Source: an uncultured Rikenellaceae bacterium
GTDB taxonomy: Bacteria; Bacteroidota; Bacteroidia; Bacteroidales; Rikenellaceae
Assembly: GCA_944326945.1 (NCBI GenBank)
Contig: CALVFY010000006.1
Location: 36,294 to 100,293 of the forward strand
Direction of reading: 5' to 3'
Length of the DNA stretch: 64,000 nt
Both the position numbers and the translations under genes were made by a program. Every line of letters begins with the position of its first letter. Positions within the stretch are counted from its first letter, which is position 1. The notes beneath the pieces were generated by a model. That model did no database searches. It had not been told where the DNA came from and saw only the letters and a program-made list of their open reading frames with translations. This document shows, in pieces, positions 9,565 to 18,658 of this stretch.

Positions 9565-10719
9565 TTATTTAGTTTTAAGGTTCAACCGCTCTCTCAAAAG
9601 CATCACCATACGGGCGGCAAAACGATCGGAGGCTCCCGGGCCACCGACCCGTTCGCGCAATGCAGCATAATCGGCCAGCATCCTATCGTGTTTGGCTCCC
9701 CCGGGCAACACGGCTCGTAACTCTTCGGCCGCATGATGCACCTCCATATCGCCCTGGATCATCTCGCGTACCACTTCGCGATCCATGATCAGATTCACCA
9801 GCGATATGTACTTAATGGAACGGATCAGCAATCGCCCGATGGCAATGGTCAGCGATCCGGCCCGATAGCAAACGAATTCGGGGGTTCCCAACAGGGCCGT
9901 CTCCAACGTCGCCGTTCCGGAAGTAACCACAGCAGCCTCGGCATGAGCCAACAGCGGATAGGTCTTGTCGCAGACATACTTTACGGCACTGTTCTCGCCC
10001 AGTACGGCATCATACAGGCTACGGTCGAGCCACGACACTCCTCCCACCACAAACTGATAGTCCGGAAATTCCGCCGCCAGTTTCGCCATAAAAGGCAGAT
10101 TGTAACGAATCTCCGTCTTCCTGCTCCCGGCCAACAGAGCCACGATCGGGCGATCATCCAATCCGTTCTCCGACAAGAACGTCTCTCGCGAGGGGATCGA
10201 TTTCTTCTGTTCCACCAGTACGTCTTCGATCGGATTTCCTTCGTATATGGCGTCGATACCCCGTTTGCGGAAATACTCCACCTCAAAGGGGAAGATAATA
10301 AACAGTTTGTCCACATAGCGGCGGATCTGTTTCACACGCGACTCCTTCCACGCCCACACCTTGGGTGAGATGTAATAAAACGTAGGAATCCCGGCCAGGT
10401 GGGCAAACTTGGCCATCTTGAAATTGAACCCCGGGTAGTCGATCAGAATCAACACATCGGGCGCATATGCAGCCACATCGGCCTTGCACTCGCGCAACTG
10501 ACTGAGAATCGTAGGCAGATTCATCGCCACCTCCACAAAGCCCATAAACGAAGCCGTTTTATAGTGTCGGGCCAGATTCTCTACACCTCCCACGGCGGCC
10601 ATCTTGTCTCCGCCCCAGAAACGGAACTGTGCCTGCGGGTCATGGTGCAGCAATCCCTTCATCAGATTCGATCCGTGCAGGTCTCCTGAGGCTTCACCGG
10701 CAATCAAATAATATCTCAT
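9565..10719 (-). CDS. lpxB: Lipid-A-disaccharide synthase
   Basis: A 384-aa GT19 enzyme that condenses UDP-2,3-diacylglucosamine with lipid X to make the lipid A disaccharide at the inner membrane face. Begins MRYYLIAGEASGDLHGSNLM, the family signature; later VLILIDYPGFNFKMAKFAH, YYISPKVWAWKESRVK, LAGSRKTEIRYNLP and TSGTATLETALLG all match LpxB. The frame is open 49 codons further upstream, but only the ATG at 10717-10719 gives the family N-terminus. It lies 32 bp after trmD. Together with kdsC elsewhere in the window it shows a Gram-negative envelope. Confidence 0.96.
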   Translation of the reverse strand: MRYYLIAGEASGDLHGSNLMKGLLHHDPQAQFRFWGGDKMAAVGGVENLARHYKTASFMGFVEVAMNLPTILSQLRECKADVAAYAPDVLILIDYPGFNFKMAKFAHLAGIPTFYYISPKVWAWKESRVKQIRRYVDKLFIIFPFEVEYFRKRGIDAIYEGNPIEDVLVEQKKSIPSRETFLSENGLDDRPIVALLAGSRKTEIRYNLPFMAKLAAEFPDYQFVVGGVSWLDRSLYDAVLGENSAVKYVCDKTYPLLAHAEAAVVTSGTATLETALLGTPEFVCYRAGSLTIAIGRLLIRSIKYISLVNLIMDREVVREMIQGDMEVHHAAEELRAVLPGGAKHDRMLADYAALRERVGGPGASDRFAARMVMLLRERLNLKTK

Positions 10720-10751
10720 AAGGGTCTCTTCTTTTATTTCAGATCCATACT

Positions 10752-11432
10752 CTATTTTTCCAACAGATCGGGTCGCAGACGTTCGGTACGCTCCAAAGCC
10801 GTCTCTTCCTGCCAACGGGCGATCTCCGCAAAATTTCCCGAAAGCAACACATCCGGCACTCGCCAACCGTTGAATTCGGCCGGCCGGGTATAAACCGGCG
10901 GTGCCAACAGATTATCCTGAAAACAGTCGGTCAGTGCCGAAGCCTCGTCGCCGATAGCCCCCGGCAGCAGACGGACCACACTGTCGGTGATGATGGCCGC
11001 AGCCAGTTCCCCGCCCGTGAGGACATAGTCGCCGATCGATATCTCCCGGGTAATGAGGTGTTCCCTCACCCGGTAATCCACTCCCTTGTAATGTCCACAA
11101 AGAATGATGATATTCCCCAACGTGGAGAGTCGATTGGCCTCATGTTGATCATAGGTAATACCATCCGGCGAGGTATAGATCACCTCATCGTAATCCCGCT
11201 CTCCTTTCAGTTTCTCGATACACAGAAAAATCGGTTCGGGTTTCATCACCATCCCCGCCTCACCGCCAAAGGGATAATCATCTACCGTACGTCGGCGATC
11301 GGAGGTGTAGTCCCTCAAATTATGAATCACGATCTCCACCAATCCTGCCTGTTGAGCCCGTTTCAGAATGGATTCGTTCAACGGACTGGCGAGCAACTCG
11401 GGCACCACGGTCAGAATATCGATACGCATCAT
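10752..11432 (-). CDS. trmD: tRNA (guanine-37-N1)-methyltransferase
   Basis: A 226-aa SPOUT-class enzyme placing m1G37 in tRNAs, which prevents +1 frameshifting. Starts [14 protein letters not shown] and contains the knot signature [20 protein letters not shown] followed by [13 protein letters not shown]. In many bacteria trmD sits with rpsP/rimM/rplS; here it sits between an MBL hydrolase (4 bp upstream) and lpxB. Confidence 0.96.
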   Translation of the reverse strand: MMRIDILTVVPELLASPLNESILKRAQQAGLVEIVIHNLRDYTSDRRRTVDDYPFGGEAGMVMKPEPIFLCIEKLKGERDYDEVIYTSPDGITYDQHEANRLSTLGNIIILCGHYKGVDYRVREHLITREISIGDYVLTGGELAAAIITDSVVRLLPGAIGDEASALTDCFQDNLLAPPVYTRPAEFNGWRVPDVLLSGNFAEIARWQEETALERTERLRPDLLEK

Positions 11433-11436
11433 CTTG

Positions 11437-12102
11437 TCAGCATTTTACTTCTCCGTTGATGACCTCCACTACAAAAGGATTATAGAGGGTTTCATGACCG
11501 ATCGTACTCTGAGGTCCATGACCGGGATAAAACCGCACCTCATCGCCCAGCGGGATCAACTTCTCGAGAATACTTTTCATGATCCAACTGTAATCGCCTC
11601 CCGGCAGATCGGTACGTCCGATACTTTCCCGAAAGAGGGTGTCTCCCGTAAAGAGAATCTTCTCCTTCTCCTCATAGAAAGCCACATGACCGGGCGTATG
11701 ACCGGGCGTATGAATCACCTTGAGCACGGTATCACCAAACGTGACCTCACTCCTACCCTTCAAATCGATCTCCACCTCCGGGACACTCTTTACGTCGAAA
11801 CCGTAGAGTGCTCCGTGTTGCGGAGCCGATTCGACCAGAAAACGATCGTCACCGTGCAGGGCGAATGGTACTCCGAAAGTACGTTTCACATAATCCACAC
11901 CCAAAATATGGTCGACATGGCCATGCGTATTGATCGCCATGACAGGCCGTAGGCCTGCATCATGGATATAATTGGTCAGAGCATTGTCCTCCCGCACGGA
12001 GTAGTTGCCTGCGTCAATCACCACGCACTCACCCGTATGGTCGGAGACCACATAGGTATTCTCCTGAAAGGGATTGAAAGGTAGAACGCCGATTTTTATC
12101 AT
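11437..12102 (-). CDS. MBL-fold metallo-hydrolase, glyoxalase II-like
   Basis: A 221-aa metallo-beta-lactamase-fold hydrolase. The dinuclear metal site is visible: HGHVDH at residues 60-65, then [15 protein letters not shown] and [14 protein letters not shown]. The size and the start [18 protein letters not shown] fit the YcbL-like group of hydroxyacylglutathione-hydrolase relatives; substrate unproven. The reading frame is open upstream to 12267, but the ATG at 12100-12102 agrees with family N-termini. Probably the first gene of the trmD-lpxB-maf run. Confidence 0.86.
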   Translation of the reverse strand: MIKIGVLPFNPFQENTYVVSDHTGECVVIDAGNYSVREDNALTNYIHDAGLRPVMAINTHGHVDHILGVDYVKRTFGVPFALHGDDRFLVESAPQHGALYGFDVKSVPEVEIDLKGRSEVTFGDTVLKVIHTPGHTPGHVAFYEEKEKILFTGDTLFRESIGRTDLPGGDYSWIMKSILEKLIPLGDEVRFYPGHGPQSTIGHETLYNPFVVEVINGEVKC

Positions 12103-12123
12103 AGCAAACGGTTGTTTTGGAAA

Positions 12124-12131
12124 CAAAGATA
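12124..12131 (-). promoter_or_regulatory. -7 element for the MBL-trmD-lpxB run
   Basis: TATCTTTG on the minus strand, ending 22 bp before the ATG at 12102, fits TAnnTTTG. The -33 element is not recognisable at 19 bases. Confidence 0.5.
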
Positions 12132-12181
12132 ATGATTCGCCGTCAATTTTCGACATATTTCCCTCTCTGGTTGCAAAGACG

Positions 12182-12330
12182 ACGACAATCTTCGGCGCGC
12201 TATCGTTCCGGATTGTCGTAACAGGAAGCAAGACTTCCATCCGACACACAGGTGCCGTTCCACACAAAATTCAACCCTATATTCCATACCCTGTTCCTCA
12301 ACCCGAAACTGTTCCCGTCGCGTTCGGGTT
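12182..12330 (-). other. Structured intergenic segment with two hairpins
   Basis: Two inverted repeats lie between the GH99-like gene and the MBL gene: 9 bp arms at 12182-12190/12211-12219, and 8 bp arms at 12300-12307/12323-12330. Either could end transcription of the GH99-like gene. A 48-codon ORF covers the same segment, so the hairpins and the ORF are competing readings. Confidence 0.4.
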
Positions 12331-12346
12331 CACAACAGACCGACAT
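12200..12346 (-). CDS. Possible small ORF of 48 aa, unknown
   Basis: ATG at 12344-12346, TAG at 12200-12202. Product includes GNSFGLRNRVWNIGLNFVWN and CVSDGSLASCYDNPER, rich in Trp, Asn and Cys. The frame is the same as that of the upstream GH99-like gene and is open right back to that gene's TGA (57 sense codons in all). It could be a read-through extension, a remnant or chance. No family recognised. Confidence 0.25.
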   Translation of the reverse strand: MSVCCEPERDGNSFGLRNRVWNIGLNFVWNGTCVSDGSLASCYDNPER

Positions 12347-12373
12347 TAAGCCTCTTGCCACGATATAGATAAA

Positions 12374-14179
12374 TCATCGGATCACCGTATAATGAAAACT
12401 GATATTACGTATCTCCACGGCTCCCTTGAACATCAACGTAAAGACCTGTGCAGTTGTATAAAGCACATTTTCAGACATCAACTCCACCCGCACCTTTTTC
12501 CACTGATTGGACCCATCGGTTTTGAATTTGGCCACTGTGGAAAAACTCTCCTTCGGCAGACGCTCCGTCCGCGAATAGATAAAGCAATAGCCACCGTTGC
12601 TCTCCCGATCCAGATATTCAAATTCAAGATATCCCTTATGAGTACGCGCCGATATCAACTCGCGAATCACCTTCTCGGGCAGATAAACTTTCAGTTCGGG
12701 ATCGGCACTCCACTCATCGCCCGTAGCTTGCGGATTAAAATGCAATTCGGAAGTCGACACGTCGATTGTCTTGATCTCAAGACTCTTCTCAAGCGTTTCG
12801 ACTGCCGTTTCCGCTTCATCGAGTTGTTTCACGACCTGGGGATATGCCCTCCGCGAGATCAGCCCGGCCGCACGATCCAACAGTGCATCAATATCGGCCG
12901 TTTTACGACAGGCCGCGGCCAAATCCTCACTCCGTTTGCGAAGGAAGAAAAGTCGTTCGGGCAACAGCAATCCCGAAGTATCCGCCCCCATCTGTTTGAA
13001 TTCGGAAGCATATTTCAACGTGGTACGCAATTCCCGATCGCCGTTTTCCACCGTAGGCTCTATCTCGAGACCTTCCGTGTAATCGTTCCACGAAGCAATA
13101 AAGATCATGTCGAGACTATCTTTCGAGGCCATATTGAACTGCCACATCCGTTCGTAGGTATCGCCCTCGGCACGCGGGATATAATAGTAGTGTTGGGCGC
13201 CCCATCCGGCACACCCCCGATTATCCATCCCCGGCATCACGAATCCCGATTTCACCACATAATCCGGATCGGAACTCATCCAGATCGAATCGCGGAAAGG
13301 CTTCATGAACTCAATCAAATCGTCCGGCCGGGCATAACGGTCACAATAGGGATGTTCGGCATCTCTTTCGCGCACACGAGCCGGAAGCCATGCCGTAGGA
13401 ATCATACCCAACTGTTTCCAGGATTCAATTTCATCGCTCCAACGCACAGGCTCATACCGATCGTTCACCAGTTCACCCCATTCGGCCCAACGACGCAGCA
13501 CAGCAGGGGTTTTCATTCCCTCCGGCAGACGAAGTTTTGCAACCGCCGACGCATATTCGGCCGGTTTGGCTCCCGGACCGAACAGATAGAACACCGGACG
13601 ACCGTTCACCATCGGTGCCGTAGGTCCCGACAAGACATGATCCACCAAATACTGATAGCAAACGGCATAATAATCGGTCTTCGCCTCACGCGTATTGATC
13701 TCGGGACACATCCGGGTGATCCAATCATAGTAAAGCCAACCGTCACACCAGTTCACACCGATCTCGAATCCGTATTTGGCGGCCACGGCCTGCATGGTTT
13801 TCAATAGATGATCATTCTCATGACCGATGAATCCCCATTCGACAAAGAAACCGTCGATACCGGCAACCCGAGCCGACAGAATCTGATATTCGATATAATC
13901 CGGATCGAGATTCGATTGCATACCTGCCCGGGGATAAGTCACGGCAGCAATATCGTGTTGTCTGTTTTCGTCCATAAAATCGGCATTGCAACAGATGGTC
14001 TCCCGCCCGGTTCTCGATTTGCGGGTATCGGCGTGCATCTCCCAACGCCCCAATTTCCCGTCATGGTCACGTGTATATCTCACACCGTGGTAATCGGCAT
14101 AGATCTTCTTACCGTTTTGGGCCCCGACATTCACGACTGACAACATGGCCACCGCACATAAAAATCGGAATAATCTCAT
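12374..14179 (-). CDS. Secreted GH99/GH71-like glycoside hydrolase
   Basis: A 601-aa exported protein with signal peptide MRLFRFLCAVAMLSVVNVGA. Residues about 20-420 form a TIM barrel with YADYHGVRYTRD near the start, GIDGFFVEWGFIGHENDHLL, and IASWNDYTEGLEIEP near the end. That last motif corresponds to the WNExxEG signature of GH99 endo-mannosidases, with Asp in place of the first Glu. Then come a helical linker (about 430-500) and a C-terminal beta-sandwich-like domain (about 500-601). No SusC/SusD or other polysaccharide-utilisation genes adjoin it. The frame is open upstream to 14308; ATG 14177-14179 is chosen because it gives a proper signal peptide. Substrate not predictable. Confidence 0.72.
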   Translation of the reverse strand: MRLFRFLCAVAMLSVVNVGAQNGKKIYADYHGVRYTRDHDGKLGRWEMHADTRKSRTGRETICCNADFMDENRQHDIAAVTYPRAGMQSNLDPDYIEYQILSARVAGIDGFFVEWGFIGHENDHLLKTMQAVAAKYGFEIGVNWCDGWLYYDWITRMCPEINTREAKTDYYAVCYQYLVDHVLSGPTAPMVNGRPVFYLFGPGAKPAEYASAVAKLRLPEGMKTPAVLRRWAEWGELVNDRYEPVRWSDEIESWKQLGMIPTAWLPARVRERDAEHPYCDRYARPDDLIEFMKPFRDSIWMSSDPDYVVKSGFVMPGMDNRGCAGWGAQHYYYIPRAEGDTYERMWQFNMASKDSLDMIFIASWNDYTEGLEIEPTVENGDRELRTTLKYASEFKQMGADTSGLLLPERLFFLRKRSEDLAAACRKTADIDALLDRAAGLISRRAYPQVVKQLDEAETAVETLEKSLEIKTIDVSTSELHFNPQATGDEWSADPELKVYLPEKVIRELISARTHKGYLEFEYLDRESNGGYCFIYSRTERLPKESFSTVAKFKTDGSNQWKKVRVELMSENVLYTTAQVFTLMFKGAVEIRNISFHYTVIR

Positions 14180-14544
14180 AGCGCAGTCTCTTCGTATGAC
14201 AAATATAGCGAAAAAGACGGAGATCTGCCACAGACCGCAACTTAGCGTCAGTTTCGACCCAACCATCCGAATCCATATATTCAAAAAAAATCTTCCAAGA
14301 AGATCCATTTCCGATTTTCCACAATTTCAACCTGACCATAAATCAAAAAATTCTCCACCCAACCATTTACGCATTTTTCACACCAAGAGAAATAAAGGAA
14401 AAAAGTTTACAATCATAAAAAAAACAACACTAACACAAACATTTTTTAATTTTTCAAATTAAAAAACTTTAATTCATATTCTTTTTTGTACTCCGAAAGG
14501 GATTCGCTACCTTTGTTTTACATTTCAAAAAAACAGAGACAATC
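14180..14544. promoter_or_regulatory. 365-bp AT-rich divergent intergenic region
   Basis: Separates the GH99-like gene (minus) from rlmD (plus). It is very A/T rich, with poly-A/T runs at 14390-14480, and carries a minus-strand -7 element TATATTTG at 14207-14200 and the plus-strand consensus promoter at 14484-14514. I see no credible gene in it. Confidence 0.7.
14484..14514 (+). promoter_or_regulatory. Consensus Bacteroidetes promoter of rlmD
   Basis: TTTG (14484-14487), a 19-base spacer, then TACCTTTG (14507-14514): an exact match to TTTG-N19-TAnnTTTG. The predicted start near 14521 leaves about 24 bases before the GTG start codon. Confidence 0.87.
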
Positions 14545-15957
14545 GTGGCAAGGAAAAGAGGAAATCTGCCTTTGATCGAGGCATTAGAGATCGTGGAAAT
14601 CGCCGCCGAGGGAAAAGCTCTCGGAAAATATAATGACCAAGTAGTATTCGTTCCATTAGCACTGCCTGGCGACGTGGTGGATGTACAGATTACTACCAAA
14701 CGCAGGCGATTCATGGAGGGACGAATCGTCCGTTATGTAAAACGATCTCCCCTGACGGTCGAACCTTTTTGTGAACACTTCGGTGTGTGTGGTGGCTGCA
14801 AATGGCAAAATCTCCCCTACGCCGAACAACTACGGTTCAAACAAAAGCAGGTGGAAGACCAACTGACACGAATCGGGAAAGTAGAACTCCCCCCCATCGA
14901 GCCGATTCTCGGTTCGGAACATACGGAATTCTATCGCAACAAATTGGAATTCACCTTTTCGCACAAACGATGGATGACCCGGGAAGAGATCGAAAACGAA
15001 GGAGAGATTACTGATCCGGAAGCACTGGGATTCCACATTCCCGGCATGTTCGACAAAGTGCTCGACATTCATCGTTGCTGGCTCCAGCCCGATCCGTCCA
15101 ATCCTATCCGGCTGGAAACGAAACGCTTCTGCCTGGAGCACGGATATACTTTCTATAATATGCGCGAACACTGCGGACTGATGCGCAACATGGTCATCCG
15201 CACCGCCTCCACGGGCGAAGTGATGGTTATTGTGGTCTTCGCACAAGACGATCACAAAAAAATTGCACTTTTACTCGACCATCTTGCAACGAAATTCCCT
15301 TCAATTACATCTCTTATGTACGTAGTGAATACGAAACTGAACGACACGTTCGGCGATCTGGAGGTGAAACCATGGCAAGGAAGCGACCATATCTTCGAAG
15401 AGATGGAGGGTTTACGTTTCAAGATCGGACCGAAATCGTTCTACCAAACCAATTCGGCACAGGCCTACCGGTTGTATGGAGTGGCCCGGGAGTTTGCCGA
15501 ATTAACGGGAGATGAGATCGTTTATGACCTCTATACCGGTACGGGGACCATCGCCAACTTTGTGGCCCGACAATGCGGCAAGGTTATTGGAGTGGAATAT
15601 GTGCCCGAGGCCATCGAGGATGCGAAGGTGAATGCCCGGCTGAACGGAATCGACAACACACTTTTCTATGCCGGCGACATGAAAGAGGTGTTGAACGATG
15701 CATTCATTGCCGAAAACGGTCGTCCGGACGTAGTGATACTCGATCCTCCCCGAGCAGGGATCCATCCCGACGTAGCGGAGACAATTCTGCGGGCAGCACC
15801 ACAAAGAATCGTCTACGTAAGTTGCAATCCGGCCACTCAGGCACGCGACATTGCTCTGCTGGACAGACTCTATCGCGTGGAGAGGGTCAGACCGGTGGAT
15901 ATGTTTCCCCACACGCATCACGTGGAAAACGTGGTGAAACTGATTAAAAGACAGTGA
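14545..15957 (+). CDS. rlmD: 23S rRNA (uracil-1939-C5)-methyltransferase RlmD/RumA
   Basis: A 470-aa SAM-dependent RNA m5U methyltransferase. An N-terminal TRAM-like domain (about 15-70) is followed by iron-sulfur cysteines in CEHFGVCGGCKW (about 74-85), the SAM domain with YDLYTGTGTIANFVA (about 331) and DPPRAG, and the catalytic cysteine in VYVSCNPATQARD. The start codon is GTG at 14545; no in-frame ATG nearby fits the family N-terminus, and it sits correctly behind a consensus promoter. Another uridine target (for example U747 or tRNA U54) is possible, since Bacteroidetes have paralogues. Confidence 0.9.
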   Translation: MARKRGNLPLIEALEIVEIAAEGKALGKYNDQVVFVPLALPGDVVDVQITTKRRRFMEGRIVRYVKRSPLTVEPFCEHFGVCGGCKWQNLPYAEQLRFKQKQVEDQLTRIGKVELPPIEPILGSEHTEFYRNKLEFTFSHKRWMTREEIENEGEITDPEALGFHIPGMFDKVLDIHRCWLQPDPSNPIRLETKRFCLEHGYTFYNMREHCGLMRNMVIRTASTGEVMVIVVFAQDDHKKIALLLDHLATKFPSITSLMYVVNTKLNDTFGDLEVKPWQGSDHIFEEMEGLRFKIGPKSFYQTNSAQAYRLYGVAREFAELTGDEIVYDLYTGTGTIANFVARQCGKVIGVEYVPEAIEDAKVNARLNGIDNTLFYAGDMKEVLNDAFIAENGRPDVVILDPPRAGIHPDVAETILRAAPQRIVYVSCNPATQARDIALLDRLYRVERVRPVDMFPHTHHVENVVKLIKRQ

Positions 15958-15987
15958 ATACCTACCTATATTTAATAGTTGACGATT

Positions 15988-16683
15988 ATGAAAAAGCTAT
16001 TATTCCTGGCAGTCGCGCTGACGATTTACAGCGGACTTTCGGCTCAGAACAGCAACGAAATTCCTTATGTAGAGACTTCGGCCTCCGCATCAAGAGAAGT
16101 GACTCCGGACGAAATTTTCGTACGCATTGTCCTCAGCGAAAACGATACGAAAGGAAAAATTTCGATCGACGAACTCCAGAAAAACATGTTCCAGGCCATC
16201 AAAAAAGCGGGCATCAATTTCGAGAAGAGTCTGGCGATCGACAATATCGAGTCACAATACCAGACCTATCTGCTGCGTAAGAGCGACGGACGTACGACCA
16301 AGACATTCCAACTGATGGTCAACGGCGAACAACTGGCTCCGTTGTTTACTGCACTGGATCAAGCAGGCATTTCAAACGTAAGCATTCAAAGCGCCCGCTA
16401 CTCGAAAGTGGCCGCCCTGCGCGACGAACTGCGAGTGGAGGCTGCCAAAGCAGCCCGGGAACGAGCCCAGATGCTGGCACAAGCCGTCGGACAGGAGATA
16501 GGCAAAGCGATCCTGATCCAGAACTATGACAACGATTCGGGGGTGGTCTATAATAATATCATGCTGGCCCGTGCCTCTGTAAAAATGGCTGACGGAGTCG
16601 TGGAGGAGAGCGCCCCGAGTGTGGAATTCAAGAAAATCAAAATTGAAAGCAGAGTAACTATCCGTTTCGCACTGCCGCAATAA
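15988..16683 (+). CDS. SIMPL domain (DUF541) exported protein
   Basis: A 231-aa protein with a signal peptide (MKKLLFLAVALTIYSGLSAQ) and a SIMPL/DUF541 domain covering the rest, including VETSASASREVTPDEIFVRI and QAVGQEIGKAILI. The family is periplasmic, and some members form large ring assemblies; biochemical role unsettled. The ATG at 15988 is preferred over a TTG three codons earlier because it begins the signal peptide directly. Lies 30 bp after rlmD, and a perfect 15-bp hairpin follows. Confidence 0.86.
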   Translation: MKKLLFLAVALTIYSGLSAQNSNEIPYVETSASASREVTPDEIFVRIVLSENDTKGKISIDELQKNMFQAIKKAGINFEKSLAIDNIESQYQTYLLRKSDGRTTKTFQLMVNGEQLAPLFTALDQAGISNVSIQSARYSKVAALRDELRVEAAKAARERAQMLAQAVGQEIGKAILIQNYDNDSGVVYNNIMLARASVKMADGVVEESAPSVEFKKIKIESRVTIRFALPQ

Positions 16684-16706
16684 ACCAATAAACGGATACA
16701 ACACCT

Positions 16707-16742
16707 CGGAGAGGACACAATATAGAAATTGTGTCCTCTCCG
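16707..16742 (+). terminator. Perfect 15-bp hairpin, terminator-like
   Basis: Arms 16707-16721 and 16728-16742 pair without mismatch around a 6-base loop. It follows the SIMPL gene by 23 bp and ends 13 bp before the mnmD start. No U-rich tract follows (GAAAATAG), so it may attenuate, stabilise an mRNA end or mask the mnmD ribosome site instead of acting as a plain terminator. Confidence 0.65.
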
Positions 16743-16755
16743 AAAATAGATTCAG

Positions 16756-17439
16756 ATGCAATTCATCCATCCCTCCATAGAACCTACGGAGGACGGATCG
16801 TCGACACTCCGACATCCTCTCTTCGGCGACACCTATCACTCCCTCCATGGAGCGATGGCCGAGGCTTTACATGTCTTCATCCAAAACGGTCTGAATCTTT
16901 CCATCCAGTCGTCTGTACGTATTTTGGAGGTCGGATTCGGAAGCGGTCTCAATGCCTGGCTCACGCTTCGTGAAGCGGAAAAAACAGAGCGTTCTATCCA
17001 CTATACTGCCATAGAAGCCTATCCTCTTGCCATCGAAACAGCCGGAATGCTTCATTACACGGAGGACCCGCTCTTTCTGGAACTGCACCGAGCCCCGTGG
17101 GGCCAAGAGACGATGATTACACCCTGCTTCTGTCTCTCGAAACAGGCAGAAGACCTGTGTTCGATTCATATGGCAAAGAGGTTCGATCTGATCTATTTCG
17201 ATGCATTCGCACCCGACACCCAACCAGAACTGTGGACAGTTTCCGTTTTCAAGAAACTGTTCGAACGGACGGTTCCGGGAGGAGCCCTGGTCACCTATTC
17301 GGCCAAGGGTATCGTAAAGCAGGCACTTCGGAAAGCAGGATACGAAGTGTCACGACTACCGGGAGCACCCGGAAAACGCCACATGGTACGTGCCATACGT
17401 CCCATGACGCAGGAACAAAAGACAGAAACCTTAATATGA
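16756..17439 (+). CDS. mnmD: tRNA (mnm5s2U34) methyltransferase MnmD
   Basis: A 227-aa SAM methyltransferase (DUF752) converting nm5s2U34 to mnm5s2U34 at the tRNA wobble position. Signature regions: TLRHPLFGDTYHSLHGAMAE, the SAM loop LEVGFGSGLNAWLT (about 57-70), DLIYFDAFAPDTQPELWT and a C-terminal GAPGKRHMVRA. In E. coli this domain is fused to the FAD domain MnmC(o); here it stands alone, as in Bacteroidetes and Bacillus. It is followed 7 bp later by cdd. Confidence 0.92.
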   Translation: MQFIHPSIEPTEDGSSTLRHPLFGDTYHSLHGAMAEALHVFIQNGLNLSIQSSVRILEVGFGSGLNAWLTLREAEKTERSIHYTAIEAYPLAIETAGMLHYTEDPLFLELHRAPWGQETMITPCFCLSKQAEDLCSIHMAKRFDLIYFDAFAPDTQPELWTVSVFKKLFERTVPGGALVTYSAKGIVKQALRKAGYEVSRLPGAPGKRHMVRAIRPMTQEQKTETLI

Positions 17440-17446
17440 CACCAAT

Positions 17447-17902
17447 ATGGAACAGAAATTCAGTTTCGACTACCGACACTACGATTCATTGAACGATCTT
17501 CCCGCCGAGGATCGGGAACTGGTCATCCGGGCTCAAGAGGCTTGCCAAACCGCCTATGCTCCTTATTCGAATTTCCGGGTAGGTGCTGCTGCTCGCCTCG
17601 CCAGCGGACTGATTCTCACAGGTAGTAACCAGGAGAGCGAAGTCTTTCCGGCAGGCGTCTGCGCAGAACGGAATCTGCTGTTCCACCATCAAGCCCACCA
17701 CGCCGACGATCCGATCGAAGCATTGGCTATCGCTTCGATACCCGGCGAAAGAGAATGTTACCCATGCGGCATTTGCCGGCAAGTAATCAACGACACCCAA
17801 CGCCGGCAGGATTCTCCGATCCGTGTGATCATGTCGGGTGCCCACAGTGCAACAGTGATCGACACGGCTACTCACCTGCTTCCGTTCCTGTTCAAACTCT
17901 AA
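17447..17902 (+). CDS. cdd: Cytidine deaminase
   Basis: A 151-aa zinc enzyme deaminating cytidine/deoxycytidine for pyrimidine salvage. The zinc site is the three-cysteine (tetrameric) type: Cys72 with catalytic Glu74 in VCAERN, and Cys108/Cys111 in PCGICRQ. YAPYSNFRVGAAA (about 38-50) is the substrate-binding motif. Start chosen at the ATG 7 bp after mnmD. Confidence 0.95.
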   Translation: MEQKFSFDYRHYDSLNDLPAEDRELVIRAQEACQTAYAPYSNFRVGAAARLASGLILTGSNQESEVFPAGVCAERNLLFHHQAHHADDPIEALAIASIPGERECYPCGICRQVINDTQRRQDSPIRVIMSGAHSATVIDTATHLLPFLFKL

Positions 17903-17914
17903 GCAAGACAAAAA

Positions 17915-18631
17915 ATGTTCCATCCGGAAGACATTCTCTACGAGGACAATCACCTGTTGGTGGTCAACAAACACGCCGGCGATCTGGTCCAACCCGATCC
18001 CTCGGGCAATAGCGCACTCGAAGATCAGATTAAGGCCCACCTCAAAGAACGGGATAACAAACCAGGCGACGTTTTTCTGGGAGTGGTCCACCGAATAGAT
18101 CGCCCGGTAAGCGGAGCCGTTCTATTTGCCAAGACCAGTAAAGCCCTGGTTCGTCTGAACGACATGATTCGTCGGGGCGAGATCGACAAAACCTACTGGG
18201 CCATTACCGAACGATGTCCGGACCAAGCACAAGGCACCCTTATCCACCATATCGTACGGGACGGGAAAAGCAACCGTTCACGAGCTTTCGACAAACCGAC
18301 ATCCGAGAGCAAAGAGGCCCGACTCGAATATAACGTTTTGAGCAGCAGCGACCGATATTTTCTGCTGGAAATCCATCTGCTGACAGGACGTCATCACCAA
18401 ATACGCTGTCAATTATCCCGAATCGGATGTCCGATCCGCGGCGATCTGAAATACGGAGCCGCCCGTTCGCTGACCGGAGGAGGCATATCCCTTCACTCAA
18501 GAACATTGTCGTTTATTCATCCGGTCCGCAAGGAGCCTATCGAAATCACAGCACCAGTTCCTTTGACCGATAAACTGTGGAATTATTTCGAACAAAACAG
18601 CACCCCTCTCTCAAAACCCGCAAAATACTAA
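17915..18631 (+). CDS. RluA-family pseudouridine synthase
   Basis: A 238-aa RNA pseudouridine synthase. The catalytic Asp is residue 62 in VHRIDRPVSGAVLFA; LLTGRHHQIRCQLSRIGCPI and GDLKYGA follow as in the family. There is no N-terminal S4 domain, so it resembles the short RluA/TruC group acting on tRNA or a defined rRNA site; the target is not predictable. Lies 12 bp after cdd. Confidence 0.88.
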   Translation: MFHPEDILYEDNHLLVVNKHAGDLVQPDPSGNSALEDQIKAHLKERDNKPGDVFLGVVHRIDRPVSGAVLFAKTSKALVRLNDMIRRGEIDKTYWAITERCPDQAQGTLIHHIVRDGKSNRSRAFDKPTSESKEARLEYNVLSSSDRYFLLEIHLLTGRHHQIRCQLSRIGCPIRGDLKYGAARSLTGGGISLHSRTLSFIHPVRKEPIEITAPVPLTDKLWNYFEQNSTPLSKPAKY

Positions 18632-18658
18632 TACCCAATATAAAAATAGAGTCACTAT

